Origin: QYQL01 sp041674265
GTDB taxonomy: Bacteria; Verrucomicrobiota; Verrucomicrobiia; Chthoniobacterales; Terrimicrobiaceae
NCBI GenBank assembly: GCA_041674265.1
Contig: JBAYWC010000014.1
Span: 1 to 35,843, forward strand
DNA: 35,843 bases
Reading direction: 5' to 3'
This document shows, piece by piece, positions 22,310-29,654 of the stretch. Under the pieces are notes generated by a model. The model was given only the letters and a program-made list of their open reading frames with translations, ran no database searches and had not been told where the DNA came from. Made by a program: the position numbers and the translations under genes. Every line of letters starts with the position of its first letter. Position 1 is the stretch's first letter.

Positions 22310-23011
22310 TTAGTTTTTCAGGAAGGGAGACGGGTCGACTGCCACGCCGGGGGTCATGGTGGCGCTGAGAGTGATGGTTTCGACGAATGAGCCCTTGGCC
22401 GTGGCAGGGCGGGCTTTCACGACGGCCTCGATGACAGCCGTGCCGTTTTCGAGAAGCGCCTGGTTTTCGAAGGAGAATTTCCCGACTGGCACGGCGACGT
22501 TCCCATTTTTGTCGAGCTTGAACTCCACACGTCCGGCCTTGACTTCCTTGACGGCCTTGGCGGTGTCGTCCGTGACGGTTCCGGTTTTGGGATTCGGCAT
22601 CAGGCCACGGGGTCCGAGGACCTTGCCCAGTTTGCGAACTTCCGCCATCGCGAATGGGGTGGCGATCGCGACATCGAAGTCGGAGAACCCGCCGGTGACT
22701 TTTTTGATGAGGTCTTCAAACCCGACGAATTCGGCCCCGGCTTCCTTGGCGATTTCGGCGGCCTGGCCGGTGGCGAAAACGAGAACTCTCACGTTCTTGC
22801 CGCTCCCATTGGGGAGAGGGCAGGTCCCGCGAACCATTTGATCGCTCTGTTTGGGATCGACCCCCAGCTTGAAGGAGAGGGTGACTGTCTGGTCGAATTT
22901 CGTCGGGGGCAGGGTCTTGAGGGTCCTGACCGCCTCAGAAAGCGGGTATTTCTTGCTGCCGTCCACTTTTTCGGCGGCAGCCCGGTAACGTTTGCTTCGT
23001 TTTTTTTTCAT
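22310..23011 (-). CDS. rplA: 50S ribosomal protein L1
   Basis: A 233-residue protein of the L1 stalk, which guides exit of deacylated tRNA; in many bacteria it also represses its own message. The start is the ATG at 23011, giving MKKKRSKRYRAAAEKV; the longer open frame upstream would cross the promoter region. Family marks are SEAVRTLKTLPPTKFDQTVT, LPNGSGKNVRVLVFATG, LGKVLGPRGLMPNPKTGTVT and AGRVEFKLDKNGNVAVPVGK. It is the first gene of the operon seen here; rplK, nusG and secE, which usually come before it, are not upstream. The leader from the predicted start point is roughly 68 bases. Confidence 0.96.
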   Translation of the reverse strand: MKKKRSKRYRAAAEKVDGSKKYPLSEAVRTLKTLPPTKFDQTVTLSFKLGVDPKQSDQMVRGTCPLPNGSGKNVRVLVFATGQAAEIAKEAGAEFVGFEDLIKKVTGGFSDFDVAIATPFAMAEVRKLGKVLGPRGLMPNPKTGTVTDDTAKAVKEVKAGRVEFKLDKNGNVAVPVGKFSFENQALLENGTAVIEAVVKARPATAKGSFVETITLSATMTPGVAVDPSPFLKN

Positions 23012-23085
23012 GGAATTTTGCAGTGCGAGCGACCGGATCAGGTCTCCTGCGTTGGCGGTTTCCGACGGGATGTCGGGAGCCGGTG

Positions 23086-23113
23086 AAATTAACGGAAGAG
23101 ACACCTTTGTCAA
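23086..23113 (-). promoter_or_regulatory. predicted promoter of the rplA-rplJ-rplL-rpoBC-rpsB-tsf operon
   Basis: On the minus strand TTGACA (23113-23108), a 16-base spacer and TAATTT (23091-23086) form a good housekeeping promoter ending about 75 bases before rplA. Its -35 box is one arm of an inverted repeat shared with the divergent rpoZ promoter, and an A/T-rich stretch lies just upstream, where an UP element would be. Confidence 0.65.
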
Positions 23114-23132
23114 AGAAAAAATGGAAATTAAT

Positions 23133-23160
23133 TTGACAGGCAGGGCGGCGGTTCTATGCT
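23133..23160 (+). promoter_or_regulatory. predicted promoter of rpoZ-smpB
   Basis: TTGACA (23133-23138), a 16-base spacer and TATGCT (23155-23160) make a strong sigma-70-type promoter. Transcription would start near 23167, just before the AGGAGG ribosome site of the leader ORF. The -35 box is 19 bases from the divergent operon's -35 box. Confidence 0.7.
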
Positions 23161-23183
23161 TTTCGTCCCGCAGGAGGGTGAAA

Positions 23184-23213
23184 ATGGCCTCCCGCCACTC
23201 CTTTTTTTCATGA
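23184..23213 (+). CDS. nine-codon leader ORF overlapping rpoZ
   Basis: AGGAGG at 23172-23177 stands six bases before an ATG at 23184 that opens MASRHSFFS and stops with the TGA at 23211-23213. That stop overlaps the rpoZ ATG (23210) as ATGA. The rpoZ start itself is preceded by CTCCTTTTTTT and has no ribosome-binding site, so ribosomes probably load at the leader ORF and reinitiate on rpoZ. The peptide has no family resemblance. Its role as a coupling device is inferred from the arrangement. Confidence 0.5.
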   Translation: MASRHSFFS

Positions 23214-23413
23214 ACGCACAACTCCTCGAAGACGCCGCCAAGGTCATCACCGAACCCCAGGTTCTCATCAATGCGGTTTCCCGTCGCGTGCGCCAGTTGA
23301 CGGCAGGGAGCCGCCCCATGGTAGAGGCGGAATTCCGCATGGGACTAGCGGATATCGCCTTGATGGAAATTGCCAAGGGAAAACTCGCGGTGGCTCCCAA
23401 GCCCGCGGCCTGA
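23210..23413 (+). CDS. rpoZ: DNA-directed RNA polymerase subunit omega (short form)
   Basis: A 67-residue protein that helps fold and hold beta'. The conserved omega core is visible as VSRRVRQLTAGSRP followed by LADIALMEIAKGKLA, matching the usual RARQL...ALREIAEGKI pattern. The N-terminal MNAQLLEDAAKVI takes the place of the usual start. It is shorter than E. coli omega (91 residues). The ATG at 23210 was chosen because the next upstream in-frame ATG (23156) lies in the -10 box. Translation is probably coupled to the nine-codon ORF that ends on this start. It is divergent from the operon for the beta and beta' subunits and followed after 29 bases by smpB. Confidence 0.75.
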   Translation: MNAQLLEDAAKVITEPQVLINAVSRRVRQLTAGSRPMVEAEFRMGLADIALMEIAKGKLAVAPKPAA

Positions 23414-23442
23414 GGCGTTTCCGGGAAACGCCCCCGGATTCC

Positions 23443-23901
23443 ATGTCCGCAGAGATCACCACAAACCGCAAAGCGCTCCGGGATTACCATATTCTTGAAC
23501 GGTTCGAGGCGGGCGTGGAACTGACGGGCACCGAGGTCAAATCCATCCGCGCCGGGCTGGTGTCCCTGCAAGGCGCATTCGCGCGGGTTCAGGATGGGGA
23601 TCTTTGCCTTTACGACTCGACCATCCAGCCCTACGAACGCGCCAGCCACGAACAGCACGAAGCCAAGCGCGTGCGAAGGCTGCTTCTCCACCGGGCCGAG
23701 ATCGACAAACTCGTCGGAGAGATCGAGCGGGCGGGACGGACGGTCGTGGCGCTGGGCATGTATTGGAAAAAGGGACGGGTCAAAGTAGAACTGGGGTTGG
23801 GCAAAGGAAAGGACGCCGGAGACAAACGCTCGGACTTGAAAAAGCGGGTTGCCGACCGCGAGATGGATCGCGCGGTGGCGGATTTCCAGCGCCACAAGTA
23901 G
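23443..23901 (+). CDS. smpB: SsrA-binding protein SmpB
   Basis: A 152-residue partner of tmRNA, which together with it frees ribosomes stalled on messages without a stop and tags the broken protein. Visible marks are ITTNRKALRDYHILERFEAG, VELTGTEVKSIRAG and the RASHEQHEAKRVRRLLLH segment. The helix near 120-150 (GKGKDAGDKRSDLKKRVADR) is the C-terminal tail that enters the mRNA channel. Length is normal. No tmRNA gene is seen nearby. It is probably cotranscribed with rpoZ and ends ten bases from the convergent aminotransferase gene. Confidence 0.97.
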   Translation: MSAEITTNRKALRDYHILERFEAGVELTGTEVKSIRAGLVSLQGAFARVQDGDLCLYDSTIQPYERASHEQHEAKRVRRLLLHRAEIDKLVGEIERAGRTVVALGMYWKKGRVKVELGLGKGKDAGDKRSDLKKRVADREMDRAVADFQRHK

Positions 23902-23911
23902 CCCGGACAAA

Positions 23912-25294
23912 TTACTGATGCGGTCGCATCGATGATTTGTGAGCTTTCGGAAGAAGTTTTTTCATGAGTGCGCCGATCCACTCCGCTTCTTCGGCGGCGA
24001 GGGCGAAGGTGGGGGCGAAGGAAAGCACGTTTCCCTCCGGTCCGCCGCCGAGCAGGATCAGGCCGGCTTTCAAGGCGTTCACCACGACCTGTGAGGCGGT
24101 TTCGGTGTCCGGGGCCCCATTGGAGGTCACGAGTTCCAATCCGATCATGGCTCCGAGACCGCGGAGGTGCCCGGCCTCCAGCTCCGACAAGGCCGCATGG
24201 AGGAGGCGCCCCGCGTTTTTCGCTTGGGCCGCGGCGCCGGGTTTTTCATGTTCCGCAATCGATGCCAGGGCCATCGCGCAGCCGACGGGATGTCCGAGAA
24301 ATGTGCTCGTGTGCAGGGCCTCTCCCGCCGAGCGCGGCCAGGCATCCATCACATGCGATTTTCCGGTGCAGGCGGAGAGGGGAAATCCGCCGGTGAGTCC
24401 CTTGCCGAGGCAAATGATGTCCGGGACGACATCCGAATGCTCGCAGGCGAAGAAACGCCCCGTGCGATGAAACCCCGTGTAGATTTCGTCGGCGATGAGC
24501 AGGATTTTCTGCTCGTCGCAGACTTGGCGCAGCAGCGGGAGAAAATCTTTCGGGGGGACGATGTCCCCTCCCCGCGCCTGGACCGGCTCGACGAGGATGC
24601 ATCCGATCTCGCGCTGCCGGATCGCCTTGTCGAGTTGCCCGCGCAGCGATTCCAGGCAGGAGGACGAGCAGTTCGGGAATTCCCGGCCCTCGAGCCGGAA
24701 GCCCTCGGTGCGTCCGAAGGGGCAGCGGCAGCAATAGGGATAGGGCAGGCGGACACCGAACTTCGCGAGTTGTCCGGCGAAGGGGTCGCGAAAAAACGGG
24801 AGCCCGCAAGACTCGAGCGCGCCAAGACCGAGGCCGTGGTATCCGCCCGTGAAGCTGATGACGCCGGGCTTTCCGCTGTGCAGCAGGGCCGTCTTCAGCG
24901 CGGCCTCGACGGCATCGGAGCCCGAGTTGCACAGGAACGTTTTCGCCGGTCCTTCTCCCCATCGTTCGAACGTGATCCGGCTGATCGCCTGGCAGAGCGC
25001 GGCCTTGAGAGGCGAAGGGTGGACATCGCCGAGCCCGTGGACGAGTTTCCCGGCCTGGGCGACCAGGGCGTCCGACGTGGCCCCATGCCCGAGGCCGCAG
25101 ACCCCGAATCCGGATGTCATGTCCAGATACCGGTTGCCATCCGCATCCCAGACATTTCCCCCGGAGGCCCGTTCCCAAAAAACCGGAAAATCCGCGTTGA
25201 AAAATGTGACGTTCCGCGATTCGAAGCGGGCGAGTTTTTCCATCAGTGCCCGGGATTGCGGCCCGGGAATTTCGGCCAGAATTTCCGGAAGCAT
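23912..25294 (-). CDS. class III PLP-dependent aminotransferase (GABA/ornithine-type)
   Basis: A 460-residue omega-aminotransferase moving an amino group from a terminal amine to a keto acid. The cofactor pocket has NSGSDAVEAALKTA (123-136), GGYHG (150-154), ADEIYTGFHRTGR (268-280, D269 to the pyridine nitrogen) and LGKGLTGGFPLSA (296-308, Schiff-base K298). A cysteine group C188, C189, C191, C209 and C213 (PYPYCCRCPFG...FPNCSSSC) matches the YPYCYRCPFG segment known from some 4-aminobutyrate aminotransferases, so gabT-like activity is plausible but not proven. The ATG at 25294 follows the preceding gene's stop by ten bases. The open frame extends further upstream inside that gene and lacks homology there. 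It is the last gene of the operon. Confidence 0.87.
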   Translation of the reverse strand: MLPEILAEIPGPQSRALMEKLARFESRNVTFFNADFPVFWERASGGNVWDADGNRYLDMTSGFGVCGLGHGATSDALVAQAGKLVHGLGDVHPSPLKAALCQAISRITFERWGEGPAKTFLCNSGSDAVEAALKTALLHSGKPGVISFTGGYHGLGLGALESCGLPFFRDPFAGQLAKFGVRLPYPYCCRCPFGRTEGFRLEGREFPNCSSSCLESLRGQLDKAIRQREIGCILVEPVQARGGDIVPPKDFLPLLRQVCDEQKILLIADEIYTGFHRTGRFFACEHSDVVPDIICLGKGLTGGFPLSACTGKSHVMDAWPRSAGEALHTSTFLGHPVGCAMALASIAEHEKPGAAAQAKNAGRLLHAALSELEAGHLRGLGAMIGLELVTSNGAPDTETASQVVVNALKAGLILLGGGPEGNVLSFAPTFALAAEEAEWIGALMKKLLPKAHKSSMRPHQ

Positions 25295-25304
25295 CGGGCG
25301 GATG

Positions 25305-26699
25305 TCAGGCGGCGGCGGACCTGCCGCCGGCGGCAAGAAGCCGGTTGTAGAGGACCAGATGGCGCTTTGCGGCAGCGGCCCAGGAGAAGTCCGCGGAGCG
25401 AGCGGCGTCGGCCAAACGCGCGAGATCCGGGGTCCTTGAGGCGCGTCCGATGGCATCCCTCAGGGCTCCGGTCGAATTTTTGTAAAAGACGAAGCCGTTC
25501 CCCTCGCCGGTGACCGGATCGAAGTCCCGCACGAATTGCCGGAGTCCGCCGCAATGCATCGCAACCGGGAGGACGCCATTCCTGAGCGCCAGCATCACCA
25601 GCTCGCCACCGGGCTCGACGGGTCCGGGAAGGATCAGGAATTCCGAAGCGGAGAGCGCCAGGTGGAAAAGCGGCGCGTCCATTTCGGGAAGGTTGGCGAA
25701 ACGCCCGGCGTGGCGGCGCGCCGCGATCTCCAGGGCCTGGCGGTGAGCGGGCCCGACGGGTCCGAGCAGGACGACCCGCGCGTCCTCCGAAGGCAAAAGG
25801 TCCAGCGCTTCGAGCAGCATTCCGATCCCCGCGCCGTTCGTGGCGGAAGAATCGGCGAGGAAAATGCGTCCGCCCGGCAGAAGACCGGCGCGTTGGGCCA
25901 ACTCGTCCTTCGCCTTCGCTTTTTCCCCGACCGGCAGCACCGGCCATGCGGATTCCCTGAGGCCGTCCGGGATGCCTTCGAGTTTGTCGCTGTGCTCGCG
26001 CAGCACGGATTCCAATCCGCATCCGAATTCCGGCGTCTGCATTTCCGCCACGTGGCGCCGGCCCGGAAGCACGACGGCATCCGCGAACAAAATCCCGGCC
26101 TTGAGGCAGTTCATGCTTCCATAAAATTCCAGTCCGCGCGCGGAAAAGTATTCCCCCGGGAGGTTCGTCAGACCGAAGTCGTAGCTCCAGAAATTTCCCT
26201 GGTATTCGAGGCTGTGGGGCGTGAGGACCGTCACCGCCGGCAGGCGTTGGTCCCTCGCAAAAACCGGGAGCAGGGCCGTCTGCCATCCATGCACATGCAC
26301 GACATCCGGGCCCAGTTTTTTGGCCAGTTCGAGCGCGCATTTCGTGAAGAAGATGAAGCGCGCGGAGTTGTCCTGATAGTCCCTGTCGTCCGCGCCGTAG
26401 AGGCCGGAGCGGTCGAAAAATTCGTCGCGGGCCACGAAGAAGACCTGCACGCCCCCCGGGGCCATCGCCTCGAAAATTTCCGCGGGAAGTTTTGCCGGGC
26501 CGACCGGAACGGAGAACTTCATCTTCGTGCGTTTGGCCTTGGCCGACTTGTCCTCGCGGATGCGGCGGTAATACGGCAGGGCCACGGACACCTCGTGTCC
26601 CGCCTCGCGAAGGTGGGCCGCCAGCGCCAGCATTTCGTCGGCGAAATCGCCGGTCCTCGCAAATGGCGTCATCTCGCTCGCGGCCATCAATATCTTCAT
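25305..26699 (-). CDS. GT5 glycogen/starch synthase-like protein with altered active site
   Basis: A 464-residue protein with the GT-B shape of bacterial glycogen synthase (GlgA), which elongates alpha-1,4-glucan from ADP-glucose. Shared features are MKILMAASEMTPFARTGDFA at the N-terminus, VVHVHGWQTALLP (133-145), LTPHSLEYQGNF (159-170) and a late VEPGG. The donor-binding KTGGL motif is RTGDF here (R15, D18), and the usual R...QKG segment reads FLADSSATNGAG, without the arginine and lysine that hold the ADP-glucose phosphates. The protein may therefore have changed donor or lost catalysis. No other glycogen gene is near. It sits between an LpxL-like acyltransferase and an aminotransferase in the same operon. 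The ATG at 26699 was chosen because MKIL is the family start. Confidence 0.75.
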   Translation of the reverse strand: MKILMAASEMTPFARTGDFADEMLALAAHLREAGHEVSVALPYYRRIREDKSAKAKRTKMKFSVPVGPAKLPAEIFEAMAPGGVQVFFVARDEFFDRSGLYGADDRDYQDNSARFIFFTKCALELAKKLGPDVVHVHGWQTALLPVFARDQRLPAVTVLTPHSLEYQGNFWSYDFGLTNLPGEYFSARGLEFYGSMNCLKAGILFADAVVLPGRRHVAEMQTPEFGCGLESVLREHSDKLEGIPDGLRESAWPVLPVGEKAKAKDELAQRAGLLPGGRIFLADSSATNGAGIGMLLEALDLLPSEDARVVLLGPVGPAHRQALEIAARRHAGRFANLPEMDAPLFHLALSASEFLILPGPVEPGGELVMLALRNGVLPVAMHCGGLRQFVRDFDPVTGEGNGFVFYKNSTGALRDAIGRASRTPDLARLADAARSADFSWAAAAKRHLVLYNRLLAAGGRSAAA

Positions 26700-26784
26700 G
26701 CGCGCATTCTCCGATATCCGGCCCACCGGAGTCGAATGGAATTTGAGGGCGACCGATCCCGTCCGGGACCGGTCCGCCCCGCGC

Positions 26785-27753
26785 TCAGGCCCTGCCCGCG
26801 TTCCACCGGTCGATGAGCCTGTCAAAACGTTTCGAGCGGTTGGCGTAGAACGGGTATCTGGAGTTGTTTGTCGCGGGCTTGTAGCGCCAGTGCTTGTAGG
26901 ACCAGAGCCAGCATTCCGGATGGTCATGGACGGCGGGTTCAAGGGCATTCCAGCACCGCTGGACGATGGACCGCGGGTCGGCATCGGGCGGACATTCGAT
27001 CGGGGGGTGGTGAATGATGCGGTATTTTCCCGAAGGGCCGGGGCGGCACTCGACCGGGACGATGGCGGCACCGGTCCTCCGGGCGAGGGCCGCGTGGGTT
27101 TGGGTGACGCTGGCGAGCAGCCCGTCAAAGCATTCGATGAGGACGCTGCCTTCGCGGGGGTCGAGGTTCAGGTCGCAGAGCATGCCGAATTTTCCGCCGC
27201 CCCTGAGGTATTTCAGCATGCGGAGCATCGCGCGTTCCTGGGGGATGACCTGGTTGCCGGTGCTGGTGCGCAGGCGGTCGAAGACCGGACCGAGGAGCGG
27301 GTTCTTGAAGCGCTGGGCGATGACCGGACCCGGGGAGATCGAATAGGCTCCGGCGAGGGCGAGCCATTCGAAATTTCCGAAGTGGAAGCAGGCGTAGATC
27401 GCGGGTTTTTGCGGGTCCTTGCGCGCGTAATCCTTGTCCCAGCCTTCGAAAAGGACATGGCGGGCGAAGAATTTCTCGTCCATGTTCGGGGCCCAGAACA
27501 GCTCGAACATCGTGCGGGCGAAGGTGATGTAGGAGCGGCGGGCGATCTGCGATTTTTGAGGCGCGGAAAATTTCCCCGGGAACGCGGCCTCGATATTTTC
27601 CAGCGCCACCACATGGCCGCGCGGATCGAGCCAGTAAACGAGCGAGCCAAGAACGGTCGCGAGGGCCGGCAGGAAATGGAACGGAAGCCGCGCGACGAGC
27701 CAGGCCCCCGCCACGAGACCGGCAAATTCGATTTTCTCCCGAAGCGCGGACAT
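26785..27753 (-). CDS. LpxL/HtrB-type lipid A acyltransferase
   Basis: A 322-residue inner-membrane enzyme that would transfer a secondary acyl chain to lipid A precursor. Marks are one hydrophobic N-terminal helix (about 10-42), the LENIEAAFPGK motif, the catalytic H-x4-E box FHFGNFEW (H124, E129), and the C-terminal WLWSYKHWRYKP. These agree with the LpxL/LpxM family in length and order. Which acyl chain or position it serves is not readable. It indicates a Gram-negative envelope. It starts three bases after metG ends, so the two are tightly linked. Confidence 0.87.
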   Translation of the reverse strand: MSALREKIEFAGLVAGAWLVARLPFHFLPALATVLGSLVYWLDPRGHVVALENIEAAFPGKFSAPQKSQIARRSYITFARTMFELFWAPNMDEKFFARHVLFEGWDKDYARKDPQKPAIYACFHFGNFEWLALAGAYSISPGPVIAQRFKNPLLGPVFDRLRTSTGNQVIPQERAMLRMLKYLRGGGKFGMLCDLNLDPREGSVLIECFDGLLASVTQTHAALARRTGAAIVPVECRPGPSGKYRIIHHPPIECPPDADPRSIVQRCWNALEPAVHDHPECWLWSYKHWRYKPATNNSRYPFYANRSKRFDRLIDRWNAGRA

Positions 27754-27756
27754 GGT

Positions 27757-29295
27757 TTATTCGCGGTTGATGCGGGGAAACAAGGGAACGGGTTCCCCGA
27801 GGCGATGGTTGTCGGCCAACAGGCCCCATTCGCATTGGGAAAGGCTCACGGGACCCTCCCAGACCAGCTGGGCGCGAATGGCCGCGGCCGATTCCGGGAT
27901 GATGGGAGTGATGAGGATCGAGACGATGCGCAGCGCCTCCGCCAGCGAGTAGAGGACCTCGTCGAGCTTTGCGGCGGCACCGGGGTCCTTCGCGAGTTTC
28001 CACGGGGCGGATTCCTCCACGTAGGCGTTGCAGCGGACGATGATCTCCCATGTGGACTCGATGGCGGCGTGAATTTCGAAGGCATCCATCCGGCGGGCGC
28101 AAGCCGCGCATTTTTCGGCGATGAACGGCGCGAGCGGGGAGTCCGACTTTTTCAAAATCCCGTTCCGGTAGCGTTTGGCCATGCTGAGCGTGCGGTTGAG
28201 CAAATTACCGAGGCTGTTGGCGAGGTCGGTGTTGTATCGCAGGATGAGGCGTTCCTCGCTGAAGTCCGAATCCCTCCCGGTGGCAATGTCGCCGAGCAGG
28301 TAAAAGCGCGTCGCCGCGACGCCGAATGTCTCCGCCAGCGCCGCGGGATCGATGATGTTCCCCTGGCTCTTGCTCATCTTGGAGCCGCCGATGTTCCACC
28401 ATCCGTGGACGAGAAGCGTCGGGATGTCCTCGTCCGCAAACCCGCAGGCCCTGAGCATGATCGGCCAGTAAATCCCATGCGGCGGCACAAGGATGTCCTT
28501 CCCGATGACGTGCAGGGCGGGCCAGCGGGAACGGAAGAGGGAATTGCCCGCGCCGGGCGTGGGATCGTAACCCGCGAAGCTCACGTAGTTCGACAGCGCA
28601 TCGAACCACACATACGTGACGAAATCTTTGTCGAACGGCAGCTCGATACCCCACTCGAGGCGGGATTTCGGGCGCGAGATGCACAGGTCGCCGGTCATCT
28701 TTTCCACGGCATTGCGAAGTTCCGCGACGCGGAAATCCGGGACGACAAACGGGTTCCCCGCCGCCGAGCGCGCGTCGATGAGATCGAGCAGCCACTGGCG
28801 GTGCGCGGCCAGCTTGAAGAAATAATTTTCCTCCTCGATGAGCACGACCTCGCCCCACTCCGGGCCGAATTCCCCGCCCGGTCCGCGCTCCTTGTCGGTC
28901 AGGAATTGTTCCTGCCGGACGCTGTAATATCCGGCCTGCTTGGCCTTGTAGAAATGGCCGGTGCCCCAAAGAAGCTGGAGCATGGCCTGCACGCAGCGCT
29001 TGTGGGAGGGCTCGACCGTCGCGGCCCAGCCATCGTAGCTGATGTCGAGCTTCTTCCAGAGGGCGAGGAACTTCGCCGTGATGCCCGCGACAAATTCGGA
29101 CGGGGCGACGCCCTGCTTCTGCGCGGACTGCTGGACTTTTTGTCCGTGTTGATCGACGCCGGTGAGGAAAAACACATCGTTTCCCTTGAGGCGCTGGTAG
29201 CGGGCGATCGCGTCCGCCAGCACTTTTTCATAGGCATGGCCGATGTGCGGCGCGCCGTTCGTGTAGTCGATCGCGGTGGTGATGAAGAAATTCAT
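27757..29295 (-). CDS. metG: methionyl-tRNA synthetase
   Basis: A 512-residue class I synthetase that charges tRNA-Met. The signature HIGH is at 17-20 (APHIGHAYEK) and KMSKS at 306-310 (GGSKMSKSQGN). The connective-peptide part (QEQFLTDKERGPGGEFGPEW) has none of the zinc-binding cysteines, and there is no C-terminal tRNA-binding dimerisation domain, so this is the short, zinc-free type. The anticodon domain has NTDLANSLGNLLNRTLSM and YVEESAPWKLAKDP. The ATG at 29295 gives MNFFITTAIDYTNGAP; longer upstream frames do not fit. It overlaps the preceding TPR gene by ATGA. Confidence 0.97.
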   Translation of the reverse strand: MNFFITTAIDYTNGAPHIGHAYEKVLADAIARYQRLKGNDVFFLTGVDQHGQKVQQSAQKQGVAPSEFVAGITAKFLALWKKLDISYDGWAATVEPSHKRCVQAMLQLLWGTGHFYKAKQAGYYSVRQEQFLTDKERGPGGEFGPEWGEVVLIEEENYFFKLAAHRQWLLDLIDARSAAGNPFVVPDFRVAELRNAVEKMTGDLCISRPKSRLEWGIELPFDKDFVTYVWFDALSNYVSFAGYDPTPGAGNSLFRSRWPALHVIGKDILVPPHGIYWPIMLRACGFADEDIPTLLVHGWWNIGGSKMSKSQGNIIDPAALAETFGVAATRFYLLGDIATGRDSDFSEERLILRYNTDLANSLGNLLNRTLSMAKRYRNGILKKSDSPLAPFIAEKCAACARRMDAFEIHAAIESTWEIIVRCNAYVEESAPWKLAKDPGAAAKLDEVLYSLAEALRIVSILITPIIPESAAAIRAQLVWEGPVSLSQCEWGLLADNHRLGEPVPLFPRINRE

Positions 29296-29654
29296 GGATT
29301 CGGGCCGGCAGGCGGGATGGCATCCGGGTTGACCTTTCCTCCCCACGAAATGATTTTCGCCTTGGCCCCCGCAGCTTCCGCTTCGGGGATCTGGTTGTTC
29401 CGGACGTAGAAAAGCGAAAGGCTCGACCAGGCGAGCTGGTCGTTCGGGCGGAGGCGAACGGATTGCAGGCCGGCTTCGATGGCCTCGGGACAGCGCCCGG
29501 TCTTCATGAGCGCCATGCCCAGCGCGTGCCAGCCATCGAAGAATTCCGGCTCGATCCGGACGCATTCGCGAAATTTTTCGGCGGCGGCTCCGAGATCCCC
29601 GAGGGCGAGATCCCCGGTGGCCTCGTCAAAAAGCTCATGAACCTGCTGGTTCAT
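29292..29654 (-). CDS. small TPR-repeat protein
   Basis: A 120-residue protein with about three tetratricopeptide motifs: GDLGAAAEKFRECVRIEPEF, WHALGMALMKTGRCPEAIEA and WSSLSLFYVRNNQIPEAEA. Such repeats bind other proteins. There is no signal peptide, so it probably acts in the cytoplasm. Both ends overlap neighbours by ATGA (chaperone stop at 29651-29653, metG start at 29295), so it is translationally coupled to both. The link between a PpiD-like chaperone and MetRS suggests a role in protein maturation, but this is a guess. Confidence 0.82.
   Translation of the reverse strand: MNQQVHELFDEATGDLALGDLGAAAEKFRECVRIEPEFFDGWHALGMALMKTGRCPEAIEAGLQSVRLRPNDQLAWSSLSLFYVRNNQIPEAEAAGAKAKIISWGGKVNPDAIPPAGPNP

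Noticed and set aside
23012..23079. L1-binding regulatory structure in the rplA leader.
   Set aside because: A leader of about 68 bases exists, but I could not draw a convincing L1-type stem and loop, so no feature is claimed.
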